From: Paenibacillus_AK sp041641375
GTDB taxonomy: Bacteria; Bacillota; Bacilli; Paenibacillales; YIM-B00363
DNA length: 12,705 nucleotides
Reading direction: 5' to 3'
Assembly (NCBI GenBank): GCA_041641375.1
Contig: JBEPYM010000102.1
Coordinates: 1 to 12,705 of the forward strand
In this document: piece by piece, positions 7,069 to 12,705 of the stretch
Numbering within the stretch: position 1 is the stretch's first letter
Layout: every line of letters begins with the position of its first letter
The notes under the pieces: model-generated
What the model was told of the DNA's origin: nothing
The model's input: the letters and a program-made list of their open reading frames with translations, nothing else
The model's database searches: none
Made by a program: the position numbers and the translations under genes

Positions 7069-7096
7069 CTTATGATAACGATAATAATGTTGTAAA
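7069..7096 (-). promoter_or_regulatory. Candidate promoter of the ferritin-like gene
   Basis: On the minus strand, TTTACA (-35, 7096-7091) and CATAAG (-10, 7074-7069) are 16 bases apart, giving a leader of about 40 bases. A weaker alternative, TTATCA with TATAGG nearer the gene, is also possible. The spacer contains the Fur-box-like element. Confidence 0.45.
7073..7087. promoter_or_regulatory. Fur-box-like element between the ferritin-like and AraC genes
   Basis: TGATAACGATAATAA matches 11 of the 14 fixed positions of the 7-1-7 Fur consensus TGATAATnATTATCA, and contains the tandem GATAAC-GATAAT hexamers typical of Fur boxes. It covers the spacer and edges the -10 of the candidate minus-strand promoter, where a repressor would block transcription. 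The region is AT-rich, so a chance match is possible. Confidence 0.45.
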
Positions 7097-7141
7097 ATGA
7101 ATACAGTAAGACGTAAAAAGTTTATACAATTACGCATATTG

Positions 7142-7147
7142 AGGTGG
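7142..7147 (+). promoter_or_regulatory. Ribosome-binding site that sets the AraC start
   Basis: AGGTGG, in the longer GAGGTGGGG at 7141-7149, lies six bases before ATG 7154. The in-frame ATG at 7097, 19 codons upstream, has only AT-rich sequence before it and no purine-rich site, so 7154 is preferred. Confidence 0.75.
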
Positions 7148-7153
7148 GGACGA

Positions 7154-7951
7154 ATGTTGAGGCTCGTTGCGAATTTCGGCAAGGTAACATGTGAGCCGGG
7201 GTGGAAGTGGGATTTACGCAATCAGCCGCTGACCGATTTTGACTTATGGTATGCGTGGTCAGGGGAAGGCGAGATGTCCGTGAACGGCGAACCGCCGATC
7301 CCCGTACAGGCAGGCTCTTGTTTCCTCTTTCGCCCCGGTGATCGCACCTATGCAACGCATGATCCGGCCAAACCGCTGACCGTTACGTTTCTGCATTTTG
7401 ATTGGGAGCCTGCCGTACGGGAGCTGATGCCCCGCCGATACAGGCGAATCCATAACCCCATCTGGTTGGAGGCGATGCTGAACCAATATGTGGAGCTGTT
7501 CTACCAGGAGGAATACCGGATACAGGAGGAAGCGGCGATGCTGCTGAAGCTTCTCCTGTTGCATCTGGACCGGGAGGATCGGCGGGAGCTTGATGATGGC
7601 GCTGGGGACCATTCGCGTCGCCAGCTTGCCGTCCGCATTCGTGAGACCGCCCATTGGATACGTCAATCCCCTGGCTCTCTGCATACGCTAGCCGCGCTTG
7701 CCGAACGAGCAGGCCTGTCGCCCCGATATTTCTCGATCGTATTCAGACAGATTATGGGCGAAACGGCGGAATCGTTTGTCATTCGAACGAAGGTGGAACG
7801 AGCCGTCCACTTACTGCGCCACAACGGGATGAATGTCACCGAAGTGGCAGACGCGCTCGGCTATGCCAACATTCATTTTTTCAGCAAACAATTCAAGCAG
7901 CGCACCGGCTTCACCCCTTCCCAGATTCGTGCCGGCAAGGATCGATCTTGA
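7154..7951 (+). CDS. AraC-family transcriptional regulator with cupin sensor domain
   Basis: 265 aa from the preferred start. Residues about 1-100 form a cupin-like AraC ligand-binding domain (PF02311 type), with the pattern WYAWSGEGEMSVNGE followed by AGSCFLFRPGDR. The C-terminal ~100 residues are the double helix-turn-helix AraC DNA-binding domain: LAALAERAGLSPRYFSIVFRQ (first motif) and VTEVADALGYANIHFFSKQFKQ followed by GFTPSQIR (second motif). Such regulators in Paenibacillaceae usually activate a neighbouring gene in response to a small molecule, often a sugar; the ligand here is unknown. It is divergent from the ferritin-like gene across 134 bases, so that gene is the most likely target. 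No clear sigma-A promoter for this gene is visible; TAAAAT at 7093-7098 is a weak -10. No terminator follows. Confidence 0.93.
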   Translation: MLRLVANFGKVTCEPGWKWDLRNQPLTDFDLWYAWSGEGEMSVNGEPPIPVQAGSCFLFRPGDRTYATHDPAKPLTVTFLHFDWEPAVRELMPRRYRRIHNPIWLEAMLNQYVELFYQEEYRIQEEAAMLLKLLLLHLDREDRRELDDGAGDHSRRQLAVRIRETAHWIRQSPGSLHTLAALAERAGLSPRYFSIVFRQIMGETAESFVIRTKVERAVHLLRHNGMNVTEVADALGYANIHFFSKQFKQRTGFTPSQIRAGKDRS

Positions 7952-7960
7952 AATCATTTA

Positions 7961-7989
7961 TTGAATTTTCAGTCTATTAAAGCTACAAT
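7961..7989 (+). promoter_or_regulatory. Sigma-A promoter of the guanylate-kinase-like gene
   Basis: TTGAAT (7961-7966) and TACAAT (7984-7989) are separated by exactly 17 bases. The start point would be near 7996, giving a leader of about 27 bases that carries AGGAGG at 8009-8014. Confidence 0.7.
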
Positions 7990-8022
7990 AAAAGTAACGA
8001 TAGGCACGAGGAGGCGGTAACG

Positions 8023-8580
8023 ATGCTGTTCATCTTTACAGGCACTAGCGGCTCCGGTCGCAAAACGATTGCCCATATGGTCGGTGAATCTCTCGGTTTC
8101 ACCCATGTCAGATCGTATACCACTCGTCCTCCTCGGTCCCATGATGTGAACCGGACCGAATATATGTACACCTCAGAAGAGACGTTTCGCCGGATGGCTG
8201 CCGACGGTGAATTCGTCGAGCATGTCGTGATCGACGGGTATTCGTACGGTATCCGCCGCGACGATCTGTTGCGAGACGCCCATTCCGGCCGTCACGCGTA
8301 TGTCATTGTAAATCGGTACGGTGCAAGCGACCTGAAGAAGCTGCTGGGCGACGATGCCTATCGAATCTTTCTTTACGTCTCCAAGTCCGCCATGCTGGAA
8401 CGCCTCGAATCCAAGGGCTTTCATTATGAAGTGATTGAGCGCTATTCACGGCATTATCCCGAAGAGGTGGGATATCGCAAGGAATGCGAATACGTCATTG
8501 AGAATGTCGACAAGAAGGATACCGCGATCAAGGTGAAGCGAACGCTGGAGGCGGTGTTGATCGGGCGCAAAGCGGGCTGA
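8023..8580 (+). CDS. Guanylate-kinase-like protein, probably not a standard GMP kinase
   Basis: 185 aa, close to the size of GMP kinase. The fold signature is clear: a P-loop region (GTSGSGRKT, 7-15), YTTRPPR (32-38), Y47, and the GEFVEH-VIDGYSYG stretch (62-76). Several catalytic positions differ from true GMP kinases. The P-loop lysine aligns with Arg13, giving GSGRKT instead of GxGKST. The glutamate after TTRxPRxxE aligns with Asp41. The aspartate of the usual (E/D)IDVQGA motif is Asn97 in IVNRYGA. The lid is also unlike the arginine-rich lid of active enzymes (about 127-146). Similar P-loop drift (GxGRR) is known from the guanylate-kinase-like domains of animal MAGUK proteins, which mainly bind protein partners. 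It may be a nucleotide-binding or regulatory paralogue. AGGAGG lies eight bases before the ATG. It is a single-gene unit with its own promoter and terminator. Confidence 0.85.
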   Translation: MLFIFTGTSGSGRKTIAHMVGESLGFTHVRSYTTRPPRSHDVNRTEYMYTSEETFRRMAADGEFVEHVVIDGYSYGIRRDDLLRDAHSGRHAYVIVNRYGASDLKKLLGDDAYRIFLYVSKSAMLERLESKGFHYEVIERYSRHYPEEVGYRKECEYVIENVDKKDTAIKVKRTLEAVLIGRKAG

Positions 8581-8596
8581 GTGCCCGCTTTGTTTG
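8568..8596 (+). terminator. Terminator overlapping the end of the guanylate-kinase-like gene
   Basis: CAAAGCGGGC (8568-8577) pairs perfectly with GCCCGCTTTG (8583-8592) around a five-base loop that contains the last bases of the TGA stop codon. A short TTT follows. The U tract is weak, but the stem is strong and well placed. Confidence 0.75.
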
Positions 8597-8650
8597 CGTT
8601 CTATTGCCCGGGAAAGCGCACAATTCGACGCAGATCGCCATGACATTCAC

Positions 8651-8679
8651 TTGACGGCAGCTCCTGACCTTCCTATGAT
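8651..8679 (+). promoter_or_regulatory. Sigma-A promoter of the EamA transporter gene
   Basis: TTGACG (8651-8656) and TATGAT (8674-8679) are 17 bases apart; each matches five of six consensus positions. Transcription would start near 8686, only about 19 bases before the ATG, with AGGAGAGG at 8688-8695. Confidence 0.8.
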
Positions 8680-8704
8680 GGGGGAATAGGAGAGGTGCTC
8701 AACC

Positions 8705-9574
8705 ATGTGGCTGTTATTTTCGCTGCTCGCCGCGGCGGGTTTTGGCGTGCGGGGCATTCTGTATCAGTGGTCTTCCCGCAAGCCGATTGACCGAAATCTG
8801 ATGCTGTTCGGTGTCTACGTATCCGGAGCACTCGTTGCGCTGCTATGTGCATGGCTGTCAGGCAGTGCGTGGACGGCGGCGAATCTGGTCGGCATCCTGA
8901 TGGGTTTGTTCTCTTTCGTCTCGAATGCGGCCATGTACCGGGGCTTTGCCGTTGGCAAAGCCTCACTCGTGGCGATCATGACAGGACTAACTCCCGTCGT
9001 TGTTGTCCTGGGTGGCTATATATTGTATGGAGAGGTTCTAAATATCGGCCAGAGCCTGTCCTTCATCGTCATTCTGATCGGACTCATCCTGCTGCGTGTA
9101 TCGAAGGAGCTGCAGCTCCGCAAGCTTGATGCGGCCATCGTCTGGGGAGCGATTGCGATGCTGATGTTCGGCGCGAACGACCTGGCCGGCAAGGGAGCCA
9201 TGATCCTGCTCGCAGATGTGTACCCGACGCTGTTCGGCATGTTCGCAACCGGGTCGGTGTGCTTCTTTCTCTTCTGGAGGCTGGGCGCCAGAGCGCCGGT
9301 TTTTCTGGAGCAGCCCTCCCCACAGCTCTGGTCGAGGCCGCGAACCTTCGCCTGGGGAATGCTGGTCGGACTTACGAACATATCCGGTATGATCTTTATC
9401 CTACTCGCATTCCGGGACGGCATCGCAGGCCTTGTCTCTGCGATTACCGCTGCGAATGTGCTGCTTATTATCGGCTACGCCCGGCTTGTGCTGAAGGAAC
9501 GCTTTACCACTCTCGAAATCGTCGGCATGTCGCTCACCTTCGCCGGGATTGCGCTGCTGCGATTGCTGGAATAA
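8705..9574 (+). CDS. EamA/DMT-family membrane transporter
   Basis: 289 aa with about ten hydrophobic segments arranged as two EamA repeats (about 1-130 and 140-288). Typical repeat-end patterns are present: a loop followed by PVVVVLGGYILYGE in the first half, and a loop followed by NVLLIIGYARLVLKERFTTLEIVGMSLTFAGI in the second (given by key residues VLKER and GMSLTFAG). The drug/metabolite transporter superfamily moves small metabolites, amino acids or nucleotide sugars, often as exporters; the substrate here cannot be told. The ATG has AGGAGAGG nine bases upstream, and a near-consensus promoter precedes it, so it is an independent unit. Its stop codon lies nine bases from the stop of the opposing metallophosphoesterase gene. 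Confidence 0.92.
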   Translation: MWLLFSLLAAAGFGVRGILYQWSSRKPIDRNLMLFGVYVSGALVALLCAWLSGSAWTAANLVGILMGLFSFVSNAAMYRGFAVGKASLVAIMTGLTPVVVVLGGYILYGEVLNIGQSLSFIVILIGLILLRVSKELQLRKLDAAIVWGAIAMLMFGANDLAGKGAMILLADVYPTLFGMFATGSVCFFLFWRLGARAPVFLEQPSPQLWSRPRTFAWGMLVGLTNISGMIFILLAFRDGIAGLVSAITAANVLLIIGYARLVLKERFTTLEIVGMSLTFAGIALLRLLE

Positions 9575-9602
9575 CGTTGTTGTTTATTCCGCACGCAGCA
9601 GC
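9553..9602. repeat. Two-part inverted repeat spanning the convergent gene ends
   Basis: GCTGCTGCG (9553-9561) pairs with CGCAGCAGC (9594-9602), and inside it GGAATAA (9568-9574) pairs with TTATTCC (9584-9590) around a nine-base loop. Both arms are perfect. The stop codons of the EamA gene (9572-9574) and the phosphoesterase gene (9584-9586) are themselves the inner arms. It lacks a U tract on either strand, so it is not a classic terminator, but it could stabilise both mRNA 3' ends. Confidence 0.6.
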
Positions 9603-10366
9603 TTAAGCTGGTGCCCCTGACGCAGGTCCATCGCATAGGCGCTGCTGGTTGCCGAATACGAGCGTTTGCTGCATGTAATGGCCATCTCAAGCAGCGACAT
9701 AGACGTGCCGTCCTTCTGCATGGAAGCCGGCACGTGCAAATGTCCGCAGAGCACATGACTAGCTCGTCCTCGCAATCCTTCCTCAAACACCCAAGGCGAA
9801 CCGCTCTGCACATATTTCTGGAGCTTCCGTTCCGAATCGAGCTCGATAATCAGTCTTCGCATTTCCGGCACGTCAGGAGGCACATGTGTAGCTACTATGG
9901 TTTGCGGCGCCATGTTCTCCTTCAGCCACTCTCTTGTTCCATCAGGAACCTTGCTGTTGGCGCTGTCAAGCAGCACGAGCCGGCCCACGCTGCCGAAATC
10001 GAGCATGCGGTTGTCCAGCGGGATGCCCTGCTGCAGCCAGGCATTGCGTGCCGTAGTCTCTTCCGGCTCCGAATAATACCGCTTTTCCCCGTCCGATGGC
10101 TCACAGTCATGGTTACCTGGCGTCATCACCCACGGAACACCCAGTTCATCCATGAGCGTCATCGCAAACTCGACATTCTCCTCGGAATACCAATCTACTA
10201 GATCACCTAGACAGACCACCAAATCCGGCGATTCTCGCTGAATGACCGGTATCAAGCTGCGGAACGAGCGCCAGCCCTTGCGCAAAAATTCACGTGATGT
10301 ATGATGCTCACGATTCGGATCCTGCGGCGATATCAGATGTAAATCCGTTACAAAGACGAGCTTCAT
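9584..10366 (-). CDS. Calcineurin-like metallophosphoesterase
   Basis: 260 aa, no signal peptide, cytoplasmic. The full set of dimetal ligands is present in order: D8 and H10 (VTDLH), D55 (GDLVD), N85 and H86 (GNHD), H161 (ATHVPP), and H209 and H211 (CGHLH). This is the layout of active metallophosphoesterases (PF00149), which hydrolyse phosphomono- or diesters with Mn, Fe or Zn. The substrate is unknown; cyclic nucleotides or phospholipid headgroups are family possibilities. The ATG has GGGGGA five bases upstream. Its promoter region carries a perfect inverted repeat that may be an operator. It converges on the EamA gene with only nine bases between the stop codons. Confidence 0.93.
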   Translation of the reverse strand: MKLVFVTDLHLISPQDPNREHHTSREFLRKGWRSFRSLIPVIQRESPDLVVCLGDLVDWYSEENVEFAMTLMDELGVPWVMTPGNHDCEPSDGEKRYYSEPEETTARNAWLQQGIPLDNRMLDFGSVGRLVLLDSANSKVPDGTREWLKENMAPQTIVATHVPPDVPEMRRLIIELDSERKLQKYVQSGSPWVFEEGLRGRASHVLCGHLHVPASMQKDGTSMSLLEMAITCSKRSYSATSSAYAMDLRQGHQLKLLRAE

Positions 10367-10384
10367 TGCGGTCCCCCATTTCTC

Positions 10385-10425
10385 CTATTGTGAGTAACTC
10401 TGCCCTGCAATTTCAATCACAATAG
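10385..10425. repeat. Perfect 9-bp inverted repeat at the phosphoesterase promoter, possible operator
   Basis: CTATTGTGA (10385-10393) and TCACAATAG (10417-10425) are exact inverse copies 32 bases apart, centre to centre, which is about three helical turns. On the minus strand one copy covers the candidate -10 and the other lies at the leader next to AGGAG. The first copy is the promoter itself, so the pair cannot fold in the mRNA and should act as DNA, perhaps as two sites for one repressor. Confidence 0.5.
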
Positions 10426-10448
10426 CATGCCGCCCAAGTCGCTGTAAA
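10419..10448 (-). promoter_or_regulatory. Candidate promoter of the metallophosphoesterase gene
   Basis: On the minus strand TTTACA (-35, 10448-10443) and TATTGT (-10, 10424-10419) are 18 bases apart, and TGC before the -10 makes it an extended -10. The -10 lies inside the inverted repeat. The leader would be about 45 bases. Confidence 0.55.
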
Positions 10449-10462
10449 TAGCATTTTGCACA

Positions 10463-10498
10463 GAAACGAACAGGCCCCGAATGATCGGGACCTGCTTG
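10463..10498 (-). terminator. Terminator of the beta-helix/LamG gene
   Basis: On the minus strand CAGGTCCCG pairs with CGGGGCCTG (10494-10486 with 10479-10471) with one G-U pair and a six-base loop; the stem can be extended by two more weak pairs. TTCGTTTC follows. It begins about 20 bases after the stop codon. Confidence 0.7.
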
Positions 10499-10517
10499 AA
10501 CCGGATATTTATCGTGT

Positions 10518-12705
10518 TTAATAGCTGTTATACAAAGCAAGCACTTCATTGTCGGTCAGCGCAACCGAGTAGTAGCGCAGATCGTCGATCAAACCAGCCC
10601 ACTCCTCATTGGACGTGGAAGGAGACTTATGCATCCCTACCCGCAAATTGCCGTTGGCGGACTCCACCGTTCTGGTGGCGGAGCCATCAAGCTGACCGTT
10701 CAGATACAGCTTAACCGAAGTTCCATCTCGGACCACAACGACGTGGGTCCAGGTGTTCAGATTGATGGTGCCGGAAGAAGCAGTCTCGGAATTACCGAGT
10801 GAGGTTGCCAGCTTGCCGGATGAATTTCGGTACAGAATAGTGCGTCCCGTCGTCCCTTCCTGTTGAAGAATGGTTTGGTTCGCCGCCATTGCCGTGCTCA
10901 GATTCACCCAAGTCGCGAATGTGAAGTTGGTCGTTTGCGGATTGAGAATGGCCGGGATGGCAATGTAGTCATTCACTCCGTCGAAGAACGCCGCACCGCC
11001 TGATTTACCCCCGGCCGACCAGGTTGCCCCGTTCGTCATCGTACCATTCCTAGAACCGGCGGAATCAATTGCGGTTGTGGTCGAGCCAGTCTCATCCAGC
11101 TTCCACCAGTTGGTCGGACAGCTTGTTCCACCCTTCATGTGAAGATACTGGCAAAGCATACCGGAATTGTTGATGATGGACACCGCAGTGGTACCGGTAA
11201 TTCCGGCTGTATTATTGTTTACGGTGTTGTTCGTGTGTGTAGATGCGCTTAAATTTGTTCCATTATATTTGCCATAAAAATTGTACTGAGCCGTATTGTT
11301 AATGGAGTATGGCGTAACATCCTTCTGAATGAACAGCCACAGCTTGCGGTCCGCAATGTTATCCACAACGTTATTGTTCACATTGTAATGCTGTGTGCCA
11401 TTATCCAGGTAAATTCCCGCGTAAGAGCCATTGTATACATAGTTGTTTGTAATCTGCGAACCGCTCTGGCTGCCAAGTGTATAGATTCCCGCACCATCGC
11501 GAAGTATTTTCATATAATCGTAGATTCGATTGTAATTGATCTTATTGTTTTTGGACACGGTGTCAGTCGTATACCCTGCGGAACCGCCGGCATCCGCGCG
11601 TCCCCAGCCCCAACCAACGGAGACGCCGGTATACGGAATGTCGTGAATTTCGTTCCGTTCAATGACTGTGCCATCCGTGTAGCCTGCCCAGATCCCTGTA
11701 GCGTCGAAGTGCTCCTGACCGATCTTCGTTATCGAATTGCTGCGCACGATATTGTTCTTGACAATTTCGGCAGAATCACAGCTCGAGACGTCGCCGCACG
11801 GGTGCGATGCATGATTCGTCATCGTTCCCAGCAAAACGGCATGACCGGACAAATCCTCGAATCGATTGCCAACGATCAGGTTGTTCTGACTGCCGTATTC
11901 GAAATTGACCGCCGCCCCCCCCATGTACTTGAAGGTATTGCGTTCCAGCGTCACATTTTTGGCGGTCTTGAAGGTTACATGAGCATGCGTTTTCTTCAGA
12001 TCATACCAGTAGCCCGAATCCTGACCATAGTGAAGCATGCCCGCCTGATTGCTCACATAACCATCCGTGGACGATGGATACAGCCAAGTTGCGTAGGCAA
12101 AGTTCACATTTTGAATTGTGATGTTCTGTATAGGGGTGCTCAAGCTGGATCCAGCCCCATCAATAATCGTTTCCAGCGTTGGTGCAATGACTGTCGCAGT
12201 AGAAATAGTTTCGCCGGCACGCGGCTTATAGTAAATTTTAGGCTGCGTTGTATTGTCTATTGCACCGGTGCGGTCATGATACCATTCTCCCTCTGCATCC
12301 AGGAGCTCGTAAGCATTCTCAATCCATTTGGGTGCCTGCATATCATACTGACTGTTGGAGCCGGTTCGGGTGGTCCATATACGGGCATTCTTCCAGCAAG
12401 GCTGAGCCATGTTCAGAGCAGATCCGCTGATGCTGCCAATCTTACAGCGAAACATACGCCATTCCCGATAATCTACGAGCTCTACATCAGTGAGATTTTT
12501 GTAATTAACGATATCAAGAGCGGATCCGGACAAATCATAGCCATAATTTTGTTTGACTGTAAAGCCGGATGGATTGTTCGCGCCTTTGGCTCGTTGTGCT
12601 CGAACGTTGTTCACATAGAGCTGTCGGGTTTGCAAAGAGGAGCTCACATTCGCTTTATATATATTTTTGGCAGAGTCGTGCAGCGTCCAACCCGTTATGG
12701 TAGCG
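10518..12705 (-). CDS. Secreted right-handed beta-helix protein with C-terminal LamG-like domain, N-terminus outside the window
   Basis: The frame is open to the window edge: 728 visible codons ending in TAG. The GTG at 12645-12647 is internal, since conserved sequence continues upstream (WTLHDSAKNIYKAN). Three parts are visible: an N-terminal region with RQLYVNNVRAQRAKG; a long parallel beta-helix (about 12150-11170) with many N-x-I/V-x-x-N turns such as NVTLERNTFKYMG and NLIVGNRFEDLSGHAVLL, plus the motif YTGVSVGWGWG; and a C-terminal LamG/concanavalin-like domain (about 11111-10525; WWKLDETGS, FDGVNDYIAIP, FTFATWVNLS, GLIDDLRYY). Such proteins are extracellular carbohydrate-active or carbohydrate-binding proteins. 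The GVSVGWGW motif recalls families of beta-helix glycosidases such as GH141, but I cannot confirm this. The base composition looks more AT-rich than the flanking genes. Confidence 0.9.
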   Translation of the reverse strand, partial: ATITGWTLHDSAKNIYKANVSSSLQTRQLYVNNVRAQRAKGANNPSGFTVKQNYGYDLSGSALDIVNYKNLTDVELVDYREWRMFRCKIGSISGSALNMAQPCWKNARIWTTRTGSNSQYDMQAPKWIENAYELLDAEGEWYHDRTGAIDNTTQPKIYYKPRAGETISTATVIAPTLETIIDGAGSSLSTPIQNITIQNVNFAYATWLYPSSTDGYVSNQAGMLHYGQDSGYWYDLKKTHAHVTFKTAKNVTLERNTFKYMGGAAVNFEYGSQNNLIVGNRFEDLSGHAVLLGTMTNHASHPCGDVSSCDSAEIVKNNIVRSNSITKIGQEHFDATGIWAGYTDGTVIERNEIHDIPYTGVSVGWGWGRADAGGSAGYTTDTVSKNNKINYNRIYDYMKILRDGAGIYTLGSQSGSQITNNYVYNGSYAGIYLDNGTQHYNVNNNVVDNIADRKLWLFIQKDVTPYSINNTAQYNFYGKYNGTNLSASTHTNNTVNNNTAGITGTTAVSIINNSGMLCQYLHMKGGTSCPTNWWKLDETGSTTTAIDSAGSRNGTMTNGATWSAGGKSGGAAFFDGVNDYIAIPAILNPQTTNFTFATWVNLSTAMAANQTILQQEGTTGRTILYRNSSGKLATSLGNSETASSGTINLNTWTHVVVVRDGTSVKLYLNGQLDGSATRTVESANGNLRVGMHKSPSTSNEEWAGLIDDLRYYSVALTDNEVLALYNSY

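Noticed and set aside
7097..7153. Upstream ATG extension of the AraC regulator by 19 codons
   Set aside because: No ribosome site before it, basic non-conserved residues, and a strong GAGGTGGGG site directly before ATG 7154.
8023..8580. Annotation as the housekeeping gmk gene
   Set aside because: The P-loop Lys, the GMP-site Glu and the (E/D)IDVQGA Asp are all replaced, and rpoZ is not adjacent.
12645..12647. GTG as the start of the beta-helix protein
   Set aside because: The frame stays open to the window edge and the upstream residues (WTLHDSAKNIYKAN) continue the domain, so the gene is cut by the window.
1..12705. CRISPR array, tRNA, insertion sequence, prophage or defence island
   Set aside because: No spaced direct-repeat array, no tRNA-like cloverleaf, and no transposase, integrase, nuclease or phage gene was seen.

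Overview
The window looks like chromosomal DNA of a moderately GC-rich Gram-positive in the Paenibacillaceae (Paenibacillus, Cohnella or a relative). The case rests on strong AGGAGG-type ribosome sites, sigma-A-like promoters, intrinsic terminators with U tracts, a lipobox substrate-binding protein, and the protein types present (TAXI-TRAP operon, cupin-AraC regulator, beta-helix/LamG secreted protein). This genus call is inference. There is no rRNA, tRNA, CRISPR array, insertion sequence or phage gene.

Layout. 1-456: the 3' part of a GDYXXLXY-family gene, closed by a terminator (470-512). 661-4092: a TAXI-type TRAP transporter operon with a lipoprotein substrate-binding protein, a membrane-anchored DUF1850 protein and a fused small/large permease, all with overlapping reading frames. 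A textbook intrinsic terminator lies inside the first codons of the DUF1850 gene (1688-1716), so expression of the permease genes is probably attenuated relative to the binding protein. 4153-5739: a 7-TM/PAS/GGDEF diguanylate cyclase on the same strand. It meets, stop codon on stop codon, an opposing gene for a ferritin-like protein with possible diiron motifs (5736-7019, minus). That gene is divergent from an AraC-family regulator (7154-7951), and the shared intergenic region has a Fur-box-like element.

8023-8580: a degenerate guanylate-kinase-like protein with its own promoter and terminator. 8705-9574: an EamA/DMT-type membrane transporter with a near-consensus promoter. It converges on a calcineurin-like metallophosphoesterase (9584-10366, minus); the two gene ends form one large inverted repeat. 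The phosphoesterase promoter is flanked by a perfect 9-bp inverted repeat that could be an operator. 10518-12705: the C-terminal 728 codons of a large secreted right-handed beta-helix protein ending in a LamG/concanavalin-like domain (minus, start beyond the window), with a terminator at 10463-10498.

The transporter operon is the only clearly cooperating gene set. The ferritin-like/AraC pair is a second likely functional unit, possibly iron-linked. The remaining genes appear to be independent transcription units. The strongest candidate for undescribed biology is the terminator embedded in coding sequence at the binding-protein/DUF1850 junction. Next come the two-part ferritin-like protein with its Fur-like promoter, and the guanylate-kinase paralogue that has lost catalytic residues.
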